This document shows positions 19,510 through 29,796 of a DNA stretch of 64,000 nucleotides, in pieces. Each line of letters starts with the position of its first letter. Positions within the stretch are counted from its first letter, which is position 1. The DNA is from Sphingomonas sp. BAUL-RG-20F-R05-02 (GTDB taxonomy: Bacteria; Pseudomonadota; Alphaproteobacteria; Sphingomonadales; Sphingomonadaceae). Position numbers and translations under genes: made by a program. The stretch covers positions 347,613 to 411,612 of the forward strand of contig NZ_JAKNQH010000004.1 in assembly GCF_022662305.1 (NCBI RefSeq). The letters are read 5' to 3'. Under the pieces are notes generated by a model. The model ran no database searches. It had not been told where the DNA came from and saw only the letters and a list, made by a program, of their open reading frames with translations.

Positions 19510-20472
19510 TTAGGCCACAGCCTCAAGCCCGCGCGGCAGCTTGAACGAGATCGTCTCACGCGTCGTCTCCACCTCGCGCTCGACGATGTCGAAGCGTTCG
19601 GCCAGCTTGGCGACGAGATCGCGCACCAGCACCTCGGGCGCCGACGCGCCCGCGCTGATGCCGAGCGTCTTCACGCCGTTCAGAAACGCGAAATCGAGCT
19701 CTGCCGCGCAGGGAATAAGTTGCGCCGGTGTGCCCTCGCGCCGTGACACCTCCACCAGCCGCACCGAATTGGACGAATTATGCGCGCCGATCACCAGCAT
19801 CGCGTCGCAATCCTGCGCGATTGCCTTGACCGCTTCCTGCCGGTTGGAGGTAGCGTAGCAAATGTCTTCGCCGCGCGGCCCCTCGATGGTGGGGAACTTG
19901 GCTTTCAAAGCCGCGACGATCTCGGCCGTGTCGTCGACCGAGAGGGTGGTCTGCGTCAGAAAGGCTAGGTTGTCCGGGTCGACCGGCGCGAACGCGGCCA
20001 CATCCGCGCAAGTCTCCAGCAGCGTCATCGCCCCCGGCGGCACCTGGCCGAGCGTACCGATCACCTCCGGGTGGCCGGCATGGCCGATAAAGACGATGTG
20101 GCGACCGTTCTGAACGTGGCGCTCGGCCTGACGGTGGACTTTCGACACCAAAGGGCAGGTCGCATCCAGCCACGAAAGGCCACGTACCGTCGCTTCGGCC
20201 GGCACCGATTTGGGCACGCCGTGCGCAGAAAATACCACCGGTGCCTCGTCCGGCACCTCGTCGAGTTCCTCGACGAAAACCGCGCCCTTCGCCTTTAGCG
20301 CGTCGACGACGTGCTTGTTGTGGACGATCTCGTGGCGGACATAGACCGGGGCGCCATGTTTCGCGATCGCGAGTTCGACGATCTGGATGGCGCGGTCAAC
20401 GCCGGCGCAGAAGCCGCGAGGGGCGGCGATCAGCAGATCGAGCCGCGGTTTGCTGGACATCATCATTGCCAT
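19510..20472 (-). CDS. ispH: 4-hydroxy-3-methylbut-2-enyl diphosphate reductase
   Basis: The last enzyme of the MEP isoprenoid pathway; an iron-sulfur protein making IPP and DMAPP. The three cluster cysteines are Cys22 (PRGFCAGV), Cys106 (DATCPLV) and Cys205 ([10 protein letters not shown]). [10 protein letters not shown] and SAHGVP motifs are intact; 320 residues is normal. Several ATGs lie in the first five codons; the exact one is uncertain. It is the first gene of the minus-strand run and divergent from the lipoprotein gene. Confidence 0.96.
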   Translation of the reverse strand: MAMMMSSKPRLDLLIAAPRGFCAGVDRAIQIVELAIAKHGAPVYVRHEIVHNKHVVDALKAKGAVFVEELDEVPDEAPVVFSAHGVPKSVPAEATVRGLSWLDATCPLVSKVHRQAERHVQNGRHIVFIGHAGHPEVIGTLGQVPPGAMTLLETCADVAAFAPVDPDNLAFLTQTTLSVDDTAEIVAALKAKFPTIEGPRGEDICYATSNRQEAVKAIAQDCDAMLVIGAHNSSNSVRLVEVSRREGTPAQLIPCAAELDFAFLNGVKTLGISAGASAPEVLVRDLVAKLAERFDIVEREVETTRETISFKLPRGLEAVA

Positions 20473-20581
20473 GACCCTCTACGCGATTGCTTGCACGGGC
20501 GGAAGCCGGTTCCTATGGTGCAATGCCATCGGGGCCGGGCGATCACAAGCTGCGGCCCCTTCCTTCGTGACTAAGGTGCGT

Positions 20582-21238
20582 ATGTTTCCCACAGGCCGCA
20601 AGATCGCCGTTCCCGCGCTGCTCACCATTCTCGCGACGGGACTCGCCGGATGTTCCTCGGTCGGTGAGTTCGACGAGACAGGCGGCATCTCCGCGATCCG
20701 CTCGGCCTGCCCGACGGTGGAGGTCGCGGCGGCAACGGGCAACGTGACTTTGTTCAACCCACCGACGAGCCGCGATGCGCGTGCGATCGACGTCGAGGCG
20801 TCGCTCACCAACGTGCGGTCGACCTGCAACGACCAGAGCGACGACATCGCGACCAACATCACCTTCGAAGTGCGCGCGCGTCGCGCATCTGCGGCAGGCG
20901 CGCGCGACGTCACGCTACCGTATTTTATCGCGGTCATGCAGGGCGGCAGCGCAGTCGTCGCCAAGCGCGTCGGCCATGTCTCGCTCCACTTCGATGCCGG
21001 CCAGTCGCGCGCCAGCGCCACCGCGACCGGCGATGCCAGTGTCTCCAAGGCGGCCGCGACATTGTCAAAGGAGGTCCGTGACAAGCTGACCGAGAAGCGC
21101 AAGGCAGGCGATGCCGACGCCGCGACCGATCCGCTGACCCGGCCCGACATCCGTCAGGCGGTAGCACGCGCCACGTTCGAGGCGCTTGTCGGCTTCCAGC
21201 TCACCGACGATCAGTTGAAGTATAACGCCACGCGTTGA
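20582..21238 (+). CDS. Predicted lipoprotein of unknown function
   Basis: A 218-residue exported protein. The N-terminus has a basic start, a hydrophobic stretch and the lipobox LAGC (Cys near residue 23), so it should be an outer- or inner-membrane-anchored lipoprotein. The body is beta-rich with Ala/Thr-rich tracts and a C-terminal RQAVARATFEALVGFQL helix. I know no function; similar lipoproteins recur in sphingomonads. ATG at 20582 is chosen because it gives a proper signal peptide; the open frame upstream has none. It lies just before the glycine riboswitch but is separated from gcvT by 371 bp. Confidence 0.78.
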   Translation: MFPTGRKIAVPALLTILATGLAGCSSVGEFDETGGISAIRSACPTVEVAAATGNVTLFNPPTSRDARAIDVEASLTNVRSTCNDQSDDIATNITFEVRARRASAAGARDVTLPYFIAVMQGGSAVVAKRVGHVSLHFDAGQSRASATATGDASVSKAAATLSKEVRDKLTEKRKAGDADAATDPLTRPDIRQAVARATFEALVGFQLTDDQLKYNATR

Positions 21239-21354
21239 AACCGGGTCTGCGTGTGTTGCGCGAGTGGCGGAGGGCTGCGCGCCATTCGCGATTGACTCGT
21301 CTGCTGCACCGCGTCAGACCGAAATCGTCGATGCCGGGCAACCGGCATGGGCAG

Positions 21355-21545
21355 GCACGGGAGAGTGCGGGGAGACTCGCCGCCGAAGGAGCAACCGCCC
21401 CGGAATCTCTCAGGCAAAGTGGACCGTGCCGGCCGAATCGACACTCTGGAAAGCGGCTACGCTCGTTTTGCGCAGCCCACCGAAGGGGTAAACCGTCCGG
21501 TCTCGCCGGTGGTGAAAGCTCTCAGGTTCCGTGACAGAGGGGGCG
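21355..21545 (+). promoter_or_regulatory. Tandem glycine riboswitch upstream of gcvT
   Basis: Two consecutive glycine aptamers are recognisable. The first (about 21355-21452) has GGGGAGACTC, GCCGAAGGAGCAA and AATCTCTCAGGCAAA followed by ACTCTGGAAAG. The second (about 21453-21545) has CACCGAAGGGGTAAAC and GAAAGCTCTCAGGTTCC followed by GACAGAGGGGG. These are the conserved cores of the family. It ends about 65 bases before the gcvT ATG, so glycine should switch the gcvT-H-PA-PB operon on. No clear terminator follows, so control may be at translation (inference). Confidence 0.95.
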
Positions 21546-21609
21546 GCGGATCATGGCGCAAGGCGCGCGCTGTGCTACGCCGTCAGACCTATTGTTCACG
21601 GAGACCGGC

Positions 21610-22770
21610 ATGAGCGACGCAGACCTGATCGACGAAACCGGTGAAGAACCTGCAATCCTGACGTTGCCGCTCGATGCGTGGCACCGCGCGCAGGGTGGCC
21701 GCATGGTCGAATTCGCCGGATATTACATGCCGGTCCAGTACGACGGCATCATGGCCGAGCATCTGTGGGTGCGCGAGTCGGCCGGCTTGTTCGACGTCAG
21801 CCACATGGGCCAGTTGCTGTTCCGCACCGAGGATGGTGCCGACCTCGACGGCGCGCTCGAAGCCGTGCTGCCGGGCGATATCGCCAACCTCAAGCCCGGC
21901 CGTCAGCGGTATTCGCTGCTGCTTGCCGAAGACGGCGGCATCCTCGACGATCTGATGGTGACGCGCCTGCCGGAGGCCAATCCGTTCGATGTGACCGGCC
22001 TCTACATGGTCGTCAACGGCGCGACCAAGTACGACGACATCTCGTATTTCCTCGATCGATTGCCCGAGGACGTGCTCATCAACCACATGGAAGATCAGGC
22101 GCTGCTCGCGCTGCAAGGCCCCAAGGCGGTCGACGCGCTGGCACGGCTGGTGCCGGGCGTGCGCGATCTGGTGTTCATGTCGGCAGCGCCGTTCGAATGG
22201 GACGGCAAGCCGCTGTGGATCGGCCGCTCGGGCTACACCGGCGAGGACGGTTTCGAGATTTCGATCGACGGCGAACATGCCGAGGCGCTCGCCACCGCTT
22301 TGTGCGCCGAGCCCGAGGTTAAGCCGATCGGCCTGGGCGCGCGCGATTCGCTGCGGCTTGAAGCTGGCTTGCCGCTGTACGGCCACGATCTCGATGAGAC
22401 GATAACGCCGGTGATGGCCGATCTCGGCTTCGCACTGTCCAAACGCCGCCGCGAGGAGGCGAACTTCCTCGGAGCGACCCGTATTCTTGCCGAGCGCGAG
22501 GCGGGTGCCGCCGTCAAGCGTGTCGGTCTGCTTGTCGAGGGTCGCCAGCCGGTGCGCGAGGGCGCCGCGGTGCTCGACGCGAACGGCGGCGAAGTCGGCC
22601 GCGTCACCTCGGGCGGGTTCGCGCCGTCGGTCAATGCGCCGATCGCGATGGCGTTCGTACCCGCCGCGATGGCTGCGCCCGGCACCCGTATCCAGTTGCA
22701 GCAGCGCGGCAAGGTCCACAGCGCGACCGTCGCCGCGATGCCATTCGTTTCCCACCGCTACGTCCGCTAA
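21610..22770 (+). CDS. gcvT: Aminomethyltransferase (glycine cleavage T-protein)
   Basis: A 386-residue T-protein that takes the aminomethyl group from lipoyl-GcvH and gives 5,10-methylenetetrahydrofolate plus ammonia. Seen: VEFAGYYMPVQYDG, VSHMGQLLF, and YTGEDGFEISI; the folate-binding Asp is in MFVVNGAT-like VVNGATKYDD. The start MSDADLIDE at 21610 has ribosome-binding site GGAG six bases upstream; an earlier in-frame ATG at 21553 lies against the riboswitch and is less likely. First gene of the riboswitch-controlled operon. Confidence 0.95.
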   Translation: MSDADLIDETGEEPAILTLPLDAWHRAQGGRMVEFAGYYMPVQYDGIMAEHLWVRESAGLFDVSHMGQLLFRTEDGADLDGALEAVLPGDIANLKPGRQRYSLLLAEDGGILDDLMVTRLPEANPFDVTGLYMVVNGATKYDDISYFLDRLPEDVLINHMEDQALLALQGPKAVDALARLVPGVRDLVFMSAAPFEWDGKPLWIGRSGYTGEDGFEISIDGEHAEALATALCAEPEVKPIGLGARDSLRLEAGLPLYGHDLDETITPVMADLGFALSKRRREEANFLGATRILAEREAGAAVKRVGLLVEGRQPVREGAAVLDANGGEVGRVTSGGFAPSVNAPIAMAFVPAAMAAPGTRIQLQQRGKVHSATVAAMPFVSHRYVR

Positions 22771-22785
22771 ACAGGAGGCCCGCAC

Positions 22786-23157
22786 ATGAGCCGGTATTTC
22801 ACGCAAGATCACGAATGGGTCGATGTCGAAGGCGATACCGGCACGGTCGGCATCACCGAGTTTGCACAAGGGCAGCTCGGCGACATCGTATTCGTCGACG
22901 TTCCCGAGGCGGGCAAGACGCTGACCAAAGGCGGTGACGCCGCCGTGGTGGAGAGCGTCAAGGCTGCGTCCGACGTCTACGCGCCGGTGTCCGGCACGGT
23001 AACCGAAGGCAACGCCGCGCTCACCGATTCGCCAGCACTGGTGAACGAGGATGCCGAAGGGCAGGGGTGGTTCTTCAAGCTGACGCTGTCCGATCCGTCG
23101 GAGCTGTCCGGCCTGATGGACGAAGCCGCCTACGCCGCGTTCGTCGCCAAGCAGTAA
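22786..23157 (+). CDS. gcvH: Glycine cleavage system H protein
   Basis: The 123-residue lipoyl carrier that shuttles the aminomethyl group between P- and T-proteins. The lipoylated Lys59 is in [14 protein letters not shown]. Ribosome-binding site AGGAGG lies ahead of the ATG. It follows gcvT by 15 bp. Confidence 0.96.
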   Translation: MSRYFTQDHEWVDVEGDTGTVGITEFAQGQLGDIVFVDVPEAGKTLTKGGDAAVVESVKAASDVYAPVSGTVTEGNAALTDSPALVNEDAEGQGWFFKLTLSDPSELSGLMDEAAYAAFVAKQ

Positions 23158-23204
23158 CCCGAACACGCCTCTCTCGCCTGCGTGCGGGAGGGGAGGAGAC
23201 CTTG

Positions 23205-24563
23205 ATGCGTTACCTGCCGCTAACCGATACCGACCGCCAGGCGATGCTCGCCACCGTCGGCGCTGCCACGATCGACGATCTGTTCGTCGACGTGCCGGAG
23301 GCCGCGCGCCTCTCCGGGCCGATCGCCGGTCTGCCGATGCACGCCAGCGAAATGGCGGTCGAACGCCACATGAGCGCGCTTGCCGGCAAGAACGTGGCAG
23401 CGGGATCGGTGCCGTTCTTCCTCGGCTGCGGTGCGTACAAACATCATGTGCCCGCCAGCGTCGATCACATCATCCAGCGCGGCGAGTTTCTCACCGCCTA
23501 CACGCCGTACCAGCCCGAAATCGCGCAGGGTACGTTGCAGGTGATGTTCGAGTTCCAGACGCAGGTAGCCCGGCTGCTCGGCACCGATGTGGCGAATGCG
23601 TCGATGTACGACGGTTCGACCGCATGCTGGGAAGCGATCGGCATGGCGCGGCGCATCACCAAGCGTGCCAAAGCGATCCTGTCGCCGGGGCTTCACCCGC
23701 ATTACGTTTCCGTCGCAAAGACGATGGCGAAATACACTGGCGATGCACTCGACACGGCAGCGCCCACGCTGAACGACGATGCCGGCATCGACGCGCTGAT
23801 CGCCAAGATCGACGGTGATACCTCCTGCGTGGTGGTGCAATATCCCGACATCCTCGGCCGCATCGCCGATCTGACCGCGCTCGCCGACGCTTGCCACGCC
23901 AACAAGGCACTGTTGATCGCCGTCGTCACCGAACCCGTTGCGTTGGGCGCGATCCGTTCGCCGGGCGAGATGGATGCCGATATCGTGGTGGGCGAAGGCC
24001 AGTCGCTCGGCGTGGGTCTCCAGTTCGGCGGGCCGTACGTCGGGCTGTTCGGTTGCAAGGACAAATATGTCCGCCAGATGCCTGGCCGGCTGTGCGGCGA
24101 AACCGTCGATGCCGAGGGCAAGCGCGGCTTCGTACTGACGCTCTCGACGCGTGAGCAGCATATTCGTCGCGAGAAGGCGACCTCGAACATCTGCACATCC
24201 TCGGTACTGTGCGCGCTGGCGATGTCGGCGCACATGACGTTGCTGGGTGAGGCGGGTTTGCGTCGGCTGGCGGAGATCAACCATCTCGGTGCCTCGGCGG
24301 CGGCCGATCGCTTGGCGCAGGTGCCGGGTGTCGAAGTGGTCAACGGCGCGTTTTTCAACGAATTCACACTGAAGCTTTCCAAGGAAGCGCGGCCGATCGT
24401 CCGCGCGCTTGCCGATCGTGGGATCCTGGCGGGCGTGTCGCTGGGACGGCTCTATCCGGGCGAGGGAGATCTGGCGAACGGCCTCGTCGTGGCCGTGACC
24501 GAAACCACCACCCAAGACGATGTCGAAGCGCTTGCTCAGGCGCTCGCGGAGGAACTGGCATGA
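23205..24563 (+). CDS. gcvPA: Glycine dehydrogenase (decarboxylating) subunit 1
   Basis: The 452-residue alpha half of split P-protein. It pairs with GcvPB to decarboxylate glycine using [18 protein letters not shown] is the standard N-terminus; [13 protein letters not shown] and [16 protein letters not shown] are family blocks. Ribosome-binding site GGAGGAG at about 23192-23198. Its stop overlaps gcvPB by four bases. Confidence 0.95.
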   Translation: MRYLPLTDTDRQAMLATVGAATIDDLFVDVPEAARLSGPIAGLPMHASEMAVERHMSALAGKNVAAGSVPFFLGCGAYKHHVPASVDHIIQRGEFLTAYTPYQPEIAQGTLQVMFEFQTQVARLLGTDVANASMYDGSTACWEAIGMARRITKRAKAILSPGLHPHYVSVAKTMAKYTGDALDTAAPTLNDDAGIDALIAKIDGDTSCVVVQYPDILGRIADLTALADACHANKALLIAVVTEPVALGAIRSPGEMDADIVVGEGQSLGVGLQFGGPYVGLFGCKDKYVRQMPGRLCGETVDAEGKRGFVLTLSTREQHIRREKATSNICTSSVLCALAMSAHMTLLGEAGLRRLAEINHLGASAAADRLAQVPGVEVVNGAFFNEFTLKLSKEARPIVRALADRGILAGVSLGRLYPGEGDLANGLVVAVTETTTQDDVEALAQALAEELA

Positions 24564-26134
24564 CGATCAATGCAAGCGGCTGGCGTCCTGAGCGCCCCGA
24601 GACGAGCGCCGACACCGCACCCGCCACCTTCACCGGCAACCGAGCGCTGATGCTGGACGAGCCGCTGATCTTCGAGGTCGGCTCGACCGAGACGACGGGC
24701 GTCGATCTTGCCGAAGTGCCGACTGGCACGTTGCGGCTGGGCGGGCTGGAGCGCGCGCGTGAGATCGGTCTTCCCGGCCTGTCCGAGCCGGAAACGATGC
24801 GGCACTACACTCGGCTAAGCCGGCAGAATTACGCGATCGACCTCGGTCTATTCCCGCTCGGGTCGTGCACGATGAAGCACAACCCGCGTCTCAACGAGAA
24901 GATGGCGCGGCTGCCAGGCTTCGCGGACGTCCACCCGTTGCAGCCGGTCGATACCGTGCAGGGCGCGTTCGGGGTGATCCACGAACTCGCTGAATGGCTG
25001 ATCACGCTGACCGGCATGCATTCGGTCGCGATGAGCCCCAAGGCGGGCGCGCACGGTGAACTCTGCGGCATCCTCGCGATCAAGGCCGCGCTCGACGCCA
25101 AGGGCGAGGGCGCACGCAAGGTGATCCTCGTGCCGGAAAGCGCGCACGGCACCAACCCGGCGACGGCGGCATTCGCGGGCTATACGGTGGAGAACATCCC
25201 GGCGAGCGATGCCGGGCGGATCGACACCGACGCGCTGCTCGCGCGGCTCGCACCGGACGTGGCGGCGGTGATGATCACCAATCCCAACACCTGCGGTTTG
25301 TTCGAACGCGACATGAAGACCATCTCCGACGCGGTCCACGCGGTCGGCGGGTTCGTCTATTGTGACGGCGCCAATTTCAACGCGATCGTCGGCAAGGTGC
25401 GGCCGGGCGATCTCGGCATCGATGCGATGCACATCAACCTGCACAAGACCTTCTCGACCCCGCATGGCGGTGGTGGTCCGGGCTCCGGGCCGGTGGTGCT
25501 GTCGGAGGCGCTGTCGCCGTTCGCGCCGCTGCCGTTCGTGGCGCGTCAGGCCGACGGCAAGTTCGCGCTGATCGAGGAAGAGAGTGCGGGCGACGATCAT
25601 CCGCACAGCTTTGGCCGGATGGTCGCGTTCCACGGCCAGATGGGCATGTTCACCCGTGCGCTGACCTACATTCTTAGCCACGGCGCGGACGGTCTGCGGC
25701 AGGTGGCGGAGGATGCGGTGCTCAACGCCAATTACATCCTACGCAGCCTAGAGGGCACGCTGCACGCGCCGTTCGCCGCTTCCGGTCCGTGCATGCACGA
25801 GGCACTGTTCTCCGACGACGGATTGGCCGATGGCTTCTCGACGCTCGACGTGGCCAAGGGTCTGATCGATGAGGGTTTCCACCCGATGACGGTGTACTTC
25901 CCGCTCGTCGTGCACGGTGCGATGCTGGTCGAGCCGACCGAGACCGAGAGCAAGGCGGGTATCGACCAGTTCATCGGCGCGCTGCGCTCGGTGGCGGAGC
26001 GTGCCAAGGCGGGTGACGCCACCCTCAAGACCGCGCCGCATTTCGCGCCGCGCAGCCGACTCGACGAGACGCAGGCGGCGCGCAAGCCCGTGCTGGTATG
26101 GCGCGAACCGGTGCTGGCGGCGGCGGCAGAGTAA
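24560..26134 (+). CDS. gcvPB: Glycine dehydrogenase (decarboxylating) subunit 2
   Basis: The 524-residue beta half of split P-protein, carrying the PLP-binding Lys296 in [16 protein letters not shown]. Other blocks: [15 protein letters not shown] and [20 protein letters not shown] overlap with gcvPA ensures equal synthesis. It closes the operon; a hairpin with a weak T-rich tail follows at 26169. Confidence 0.96.
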   Translation: MTINASGWRPERPETSADTAPATFTGNRALMLDEPLIFEVGSTETTGVDLAEVPTGTLRLGGLERAREIGLPGLSEPETMRHYTRLSRQNYAIDLGLFPLGSCTMKHNPRLNEKMARLPGFADVHPLQPVDTVQGAFGVIHELAEWLITLTGMHSVAMSPKAGAHGELCGILAIKAALDAKGEGARKVILVPESAHGTNPATAAFAGYTVENIPASDAGRIDTDALLARLAPDVAAVMITNPNTCGLFERDMKTISDAVHAVGGFVYCDGANFNAIVGKVRPGDLGIDAMHINLHKTFSTPHGGGGPGSGPVVLSEALSPFAPLPFVARQADGKFALIEEESAGDDHPHSFGRMVAFHGQMGMFTRALTYILSHGADGLRQVAEDAVLNANYILRSLEGTLHAPFAASGPCMHEALFSDDGLADGFSTLDVAKGLIDEGFHPMTVYFPLVVHGAMLVEPTETESKAGIDQFIGALRSVAERAKAGDATLKTAPHFAPRSRLDETQAARKPVLVWREPVLAAAAE

Positions 26135-26168
26135 CGCTTCCCGGAACGGAGAGAAGCATGCGCGGATG

Positions 26169-26194
26169 GAGGCTGGCTGCGGGATGCCAGCCTC
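26169..26194 (+). terminator. Possible terminator after the gcv operon
   Basis: A perfect 9-bp stem (26169-26177 with 26186-26194, 8-base loop) lies 35 bases after the gcvPB stop. The tail TTACGCCTTGCTT is only moderately T-rich, so termination is plausible, not certain. Nothing else stands out up to 26363. Confidence 0.5.
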
Positions 26195-26363
26195 TTACGC
26201 CTTGCTTCGACGTGGCTGACGTTTTCTGCGGGCGTGTTCGAATCCGCTTGAGGCATCGCTCACCCGTAGATCGGGCCTCTATTGAGCTTCCGGCGTTCCG
26301 CTGGCACACCAACGCATCGTAGCGCCAGCGATCTTTCGGCACAGCGCAACGAAGGGGGTCGCG

Positions 26364-26864
26364 ATGCAGGTTCAGCCCGGTCACGTCGTGCAATATCTCA
26401 TTCCGGCAGCGATCTTCCTTGTTGCGATGGCGCTGCGGGCGCGGCGTATGTCGCAAGTCCGCCCGCTTCAGGTCGAACGGTTGTGGATTTTCCCTGCGCT
26501 CTACGCGGCGGTGTGCGTGTATTTGCTGGTCGAGTTCCCGCCGACGCTGATCGGCTGGCTGTGGTGCGCCGTGGCGTTGGCGGGCGGCAGTGTGCTCGGG
26601 TGGCAACGTGGCAAGACAATGCGGATCACCGTCGATCCCGCTACACATCAGCTCAACCAGAAGGCGTCGCTCGCGGGCATGGCGTTCCTGTTCGTGCTGG
26701 TCGCGATTCGCGCCGGCGCGCGCATGGAAGGGCGGGCGATGCACCTCGACCTGAATACGATCACGGTCGTCCTCGCGCTGTTCGCGCTCGGCCTGTTTGC
26801 GGTGCAGCGTGTTGAAATGTACCTGCGCGCCAAGCGTCTGCTCGCCGCCGCACGCGCGGGCTGA
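26364..26864 (+). CDS. Inner-membrane protein of unknown function (CcdC/DUF1453-like)
   Basis: A 166-residue protein with four to five hydrophobic helices (about 10-25, 42-58, 62-78, 98-115 and 130-148). The order of helices and the middle RGKTMRITVDPATHQLNQKAS loop, split by basic residues, recall the CcdC/DUF1453 type found in many sphingomonads; I am not sure of the assignment. Function unknown. AGGGGG at 26353-26358 is a good ribosome-binding site. It lies 37 bp before proS and may be co-transcribed with it. Confidence 0.7.
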   Translation: MQVQPGHVVQYLIPAAIFLVAMALRARRMSQVRPLQVERLWIFPALYAAVCVYLLVEFPPTLIGWLWCAVALAGGSVLGWQRGKTMRITVDPATHQLNQKASLAGMAFLFVLVAIRAGARMEGRAMHLDLNTITVVLALFALGLFAVQRVEMYLRAKRLLAAARAG

Positions 26865-26901
26865 TTGCGGCGGCGGTGCTTCCCCGCTATCGCCGCGCCC
26901 C

Positions 26902-28437
26902 ATGATAAAGCACGCCCTGTCCGTCACGCGCGAAGCCGATTTCGCCGCCTGGTATCAAAACGTCATCACCGAGGCCGATATGGCCGAGGAATCGGGGGTG
27001 CGCGGCTGCATGGTGATCCGGCCGTGGGGGTACGGCATCTGGGAGCGGATGCAGCGCCTGCTCGACGATCGCATCAAGGCGACCGGGCATGAGAATTGCT
27101 ATTTCCCGCTGTTCATCCCGCTCTCGTACTTCGAGAAGGAGGCCGAGCATGTCGACGGTTTCGCCAAGGAAATGGCTGTTGTCACGCACCACCGGCTGAT
27201 CTCCGATGGCAAGGGCGGACTGGTGCCCGACCCTTCCGCCAAGCTGGAGGAGCCGCTGGTGGTCCGCCCGACTTCGGAGACGGTGATCGGCACGGCGTTC
27301 GCGCGCTGGGTGCAGTCGTGGCGCGATCTGCCTGTGCTCATCAACCAATGGGCGAACGTGGTGCGCTGGGAGATGCGCACCCGCATGTTCCTGCGCACCG
27401 CCGAGTTCCTCTGGCAGGAGGGCCACACCGCGCACGCCAGCGAGGCCGAGGCGCGTGAGGAAACGTTCAAAATGCTCGAAGTGTACCGCGAGTTCGCGGA
27501 GAACTGCGTCGCGCTGCCGGTGATCGCGGGCGAGAAGCCGGAGAACGAGCGCTTCCCCGGTGCGGTCGCGACGTTCAGCATCGAAGCGATGATGCAGGAC
27601 GGCAAGGCGCTTCAGGCCGGTACCTCGCATTTCCTCGGCACCAACTTCGCCAAGGCGCAGAACATCACCTTCCAGAATGCGGCCGGTCAGGTCGAACTCG
27701 CGCAGACGACGAGCTGGGGCATGTCGACTCGGATGATCGGCGGGCTCATCATGACGCACGGTGACGATGATGGCCTGCGCGTGCCGCCGCGGATCGCGCC
27801 GTGGCAGGTGGTGATCGTGCCGATGCTGCGCGACGTGCCCGAGGATGCGGCAATCGTCGACTATTGCAAGGCGCTGCGGGCCGAGATCGGCGCGCTGAGC
27901 GCGTTCGGCGAGCCGGTGCGCGCGCTGCTCGACCTCAAGCAGGTCAAGGCGGCGACGAAGCGCTGGGGGTGGGTGAAGAAGGGCGCGCCGATCGTGATCG
28001 AAGTTGGCGGGCGCGACGTGGCAGGCGGCAACGTGTCGGTGATCCGCCGCGATCGGCTTCACCGTGAAGACGGCAAGCTCGACAGTGCGATCGTCGCCAA
28101 GGCTGACTTCGTGGCGCAGGCTGCTGATATGCTTAGCCAAATCCAGCTCGCGTTGTTCACGCAGGCGAAGGCGCGGCTCGACGCGGGCATCGTTCGCGAC
28201 GTGGTGGATTTCGCGGGCGTGCAGGCGTTTTTCGCGGAAGGGGTGAAGAACCCGGGCTTCCTTGAAGTGCAATGGGCCAAGCCGAGTGGGGCCGCATTGG
28301 ACACGGTGATCGAGCAGTTGAAGACGCTGAAGCTGACGCTGCGCAACGTGCCGATGGACGCTGCGCCCGTGGATGGCGTGTGCGTGTTCACCGGCGCGCC
28401 CGCGGTCGAGCGGGTGATCGTCGGGCGCTCCTACTAA
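26902..28437 (+). CDS. proS: Proline--tRNA ligase
   Basis: A 511-residue class II aminoacyl-tRNA synthetase that charges tRNA-Pro. Motif 2 region RWEMRTRMFLRTAEFLWQEGHTAH and the motif 3 glycine/arginine stretch STRMIGGLIMTHGDDDGL are seen in parts. It lacks the roughly 180-residue editing insertion of E. coli ProS; length and sequence match the shorter archaeal/eukaryotic-like type (ProS type 3), which also occurs in bacteria. Start MIKHALSVTREAD is chosen because the upstream frame lies over the preceding gene. Confidence 0.92.
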   Translation: MIKHALSVTREADFAAWYQNVITEADMAEESGVRGCMVIRPWGYGIWERMQRLLDDRIKATGHENCYFPLFIPLSYFEKEAEHVDGFAKEMAVVTHHRLISDGKGGLVPDPSAKLEEPLVVRPTSETVIGTAFARWVQSWRDLPVLINQWANVVRWEMRTRMFLRTAEFLWQEGHTAHASEAEAREETFKMLEVYREFAENCVALPVIAGEKPENERFPGAVATFSIEAMMQDGKALQAGTSHFLGTNFAKAQNITFQNAAGQVELAQTTSWGMSTRMIGGLIMTHGDDDGLRVPPRIAPWQVVIVPMLRDVPEDAAIVDYCKALRAEIGALSAFGEPVRALLDLKQVKAATKRWGWVKKGAPIVIEVGGRDVAGGNVSVIRRDRLHREDGKLDSAIVAKADFVAQAADMLSQIQLALFTQAKARLDAGIVRDVVDFAGVQAFFAEGVKNPGFLEVQWAKPSGAALDTVIEQLKTLKLTLRNVPMDAAPVDGVCVFTGAPAVERVIVGRSY

Positions 28438-28537
28438 GCGCGGACGTGCGTAGTTCGGCTGACCAGCGCGAGGGCTATGGCTGTGCTACGGTGTCGGGCG
28501 TTGCGTTTTTGGTGGGCAAACCGCGTTTGGCGAGAGC

Positions 28538-29485
28538 CTAGCCAGCGGGATCGGAGCGGTCGATCTGGACCGCGCCGACATGGCGGGTGCCACGCGCTTC
28601 GGCAAGTTTGACCTGACGGTGGCGTTCGGCGAGCGCGGCGCGCTTTTCGGAGTCGCGGGTGCCGTGGCAGGCGGGGCAGCTTACCCCTACTTCGAAGAGC
28701 GGCGAGGCCTGGTCTTCGGCGCTGACCGGCATGCGGCAGGCGCGGCACAGAGCATGGCTTCCGGCGGCAAGGCCGTGGCCGACCGCGACGCGTTCATCGA
28801 ACACGAAACATTCGCCTTGCCAGCGACTTTCCGCTTCCGGGACTTCCTCGAGATATTTGAGGATGCCGCCGTGCAGGTGGAACACCGAGTCGAACCCCTC
28901 CGCCCTGACGAACGCGGTCGCCTTTTCGCAGCGGATCCCGCCGGTGCAGAACATCGCGATCGTCTTGCCTTCGAGTTCGGCGTGGTGGTCGCGAAACCAT
29001 GCCGGGAAGTCGCTGAACGTGTCCGTCCCCGGATCAACCGCGCCGGCGAAGGTGCCGACCCGCACCTCGTACGCGTTGCGCGTATCGATCACCACCGTAT
29101 CGGGCCGCGCGATCAGCGCATTCCAATCGGATGGCGCGACATAGGTGCCGACATCTTCCAGTGGGTCCACCTCAGGCTGACCCATCGTGACGATCTCGCG
29201 CTTCACGCGCACCTTCATGCGGTGGAACGGCATCTCGGTGGCGGTAGAGAATTTGATCTCTGCCTCCGCGCAGCCCGGCAGCGCACGGATATGACCGATG
29301 ATCTCCGCGATCGCCGGTTCATTTCCCGCAATTGTGCCGTTGATCCCCTCGGCTGCGAGCAGCAAGGTGCCTTTCACACCGTGGCGCGTACACAGTTCAA
29401 GCAGTGGGCCTCTAAGCGCGGCGGGATCGGTAAAGCGGGCGAAGCGGTACAACGCGGCGACGTGAACGGGGTGGGGGGTATCCAT
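28538..29485 (-). CDS. trhO: tRNA uridine(34) hydroxylase, rhodanese domain
   Basis: A 315-residue YceA/TrhO-type protein that hydroxylates U34 of certain tRNAs, using prephenate-independent oxygen chemistry. N-terminal ferredoxin-like part ([27 protein letters not shown]), then rhodanese domain with active Cys180 in [12 protein letters not shown]. The C-terminal tail adds paired cysteines CRAC and CPAC, likely zinc-binding. It converges with proS. Confidence 0.92.
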   Translation of the reverse strand: MDTPHPVHVAALYRFARFTDPAALRGPLLELCTRHGVKGTLLLAAEGINGTIAGNEPAIAEIIGHIRALPGCAEAEIKFSTATEMPFHRMKVRVKREIVTMGQPEVDPLEDVGTYVAPSDWNALIARPDTVVIDTRNAYEVRVGTFAGAVDPGTDTFSDFPAWFRDHHAELEGKTIAMFCTGGIRCEKATAFVRAEGFDSVFHLHGGILKYLEEVPEAESRWQGECFVFDERVAVGHGLAAGSHALCRACRMPVSAEDQASPLFEVGVSCPACHGTRDSEKRAALAERHRQVKLAEARGTRHVGAVQIDRSDPAG

Positions 29486-29591
29486 CGCATCGCCGCTAGG
29501 ACGAAACCTCGCCCCCAGTCAAAAGATGATGGTGGCGATGAGCGACCGCATCGCGCGACAGATCGTCCGCCGACGCACGGTGCCGGTGTGG

Positions 29592-29620
29592 TTGACCGTT
29601 TCCGACCCGCGCTGTATAGG
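29592..29620 (+). promoter_or_regulatory. Strong sigma-70-like promoter of the str operon
   Basis: TTGACC at 29592-29597 and TATAGG at 29615-29620, separated by exactly 17 bases, match the housekeeping consensus closely. It is the only clear promoter in the 311-bp gap before rpsL and lies about 175 bases upstream of its ATG, giving a long leader. Confidence 0.7.
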
Positions 29621-29683
29621 CGCCGCTGCTCTACCGCAGACTCACGTGTGCGGACGGGTGCTTGAACATTGCTGGATGCATTC

Positions 29684-29723
29684 AGGGCCAGGGGGAATCG
29701 CCATGATTCCCGAAGGCCCTTTT
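29684..29723 (+). terminator. Attenuator-like hairpin in the rpsL leader
   Basis: Two stacked stems: outer AGGGCC/GGCCCT (29684-29689 with 29715-29720) and inner GGGAATC/GATTCCC (29693-29699 with 29705-29711), followed by TTTTG. It looks like an intrinsic terminator but lies about 65 bases downstream of the promoter and 75 bases before the rpsL ATG, so it could be an attenuator. It could also simply be the rest of an RNA leader. Confidence 0.5.
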
Positions 29724-29796
29724 GTATTCCCCATATTGTTCCGGGGGGGCGTGATGGCTCCAGCAAAGTAACCAAAACTCCAAGGTGAAGAGATTC

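Noticed and set aside
21553..21609. Upstream ATG for gcvT
   Set aside because: It lies eight bases after the riboswitch core without a ribosome-binding site; 21610 has one and gives the usual N-terminus.
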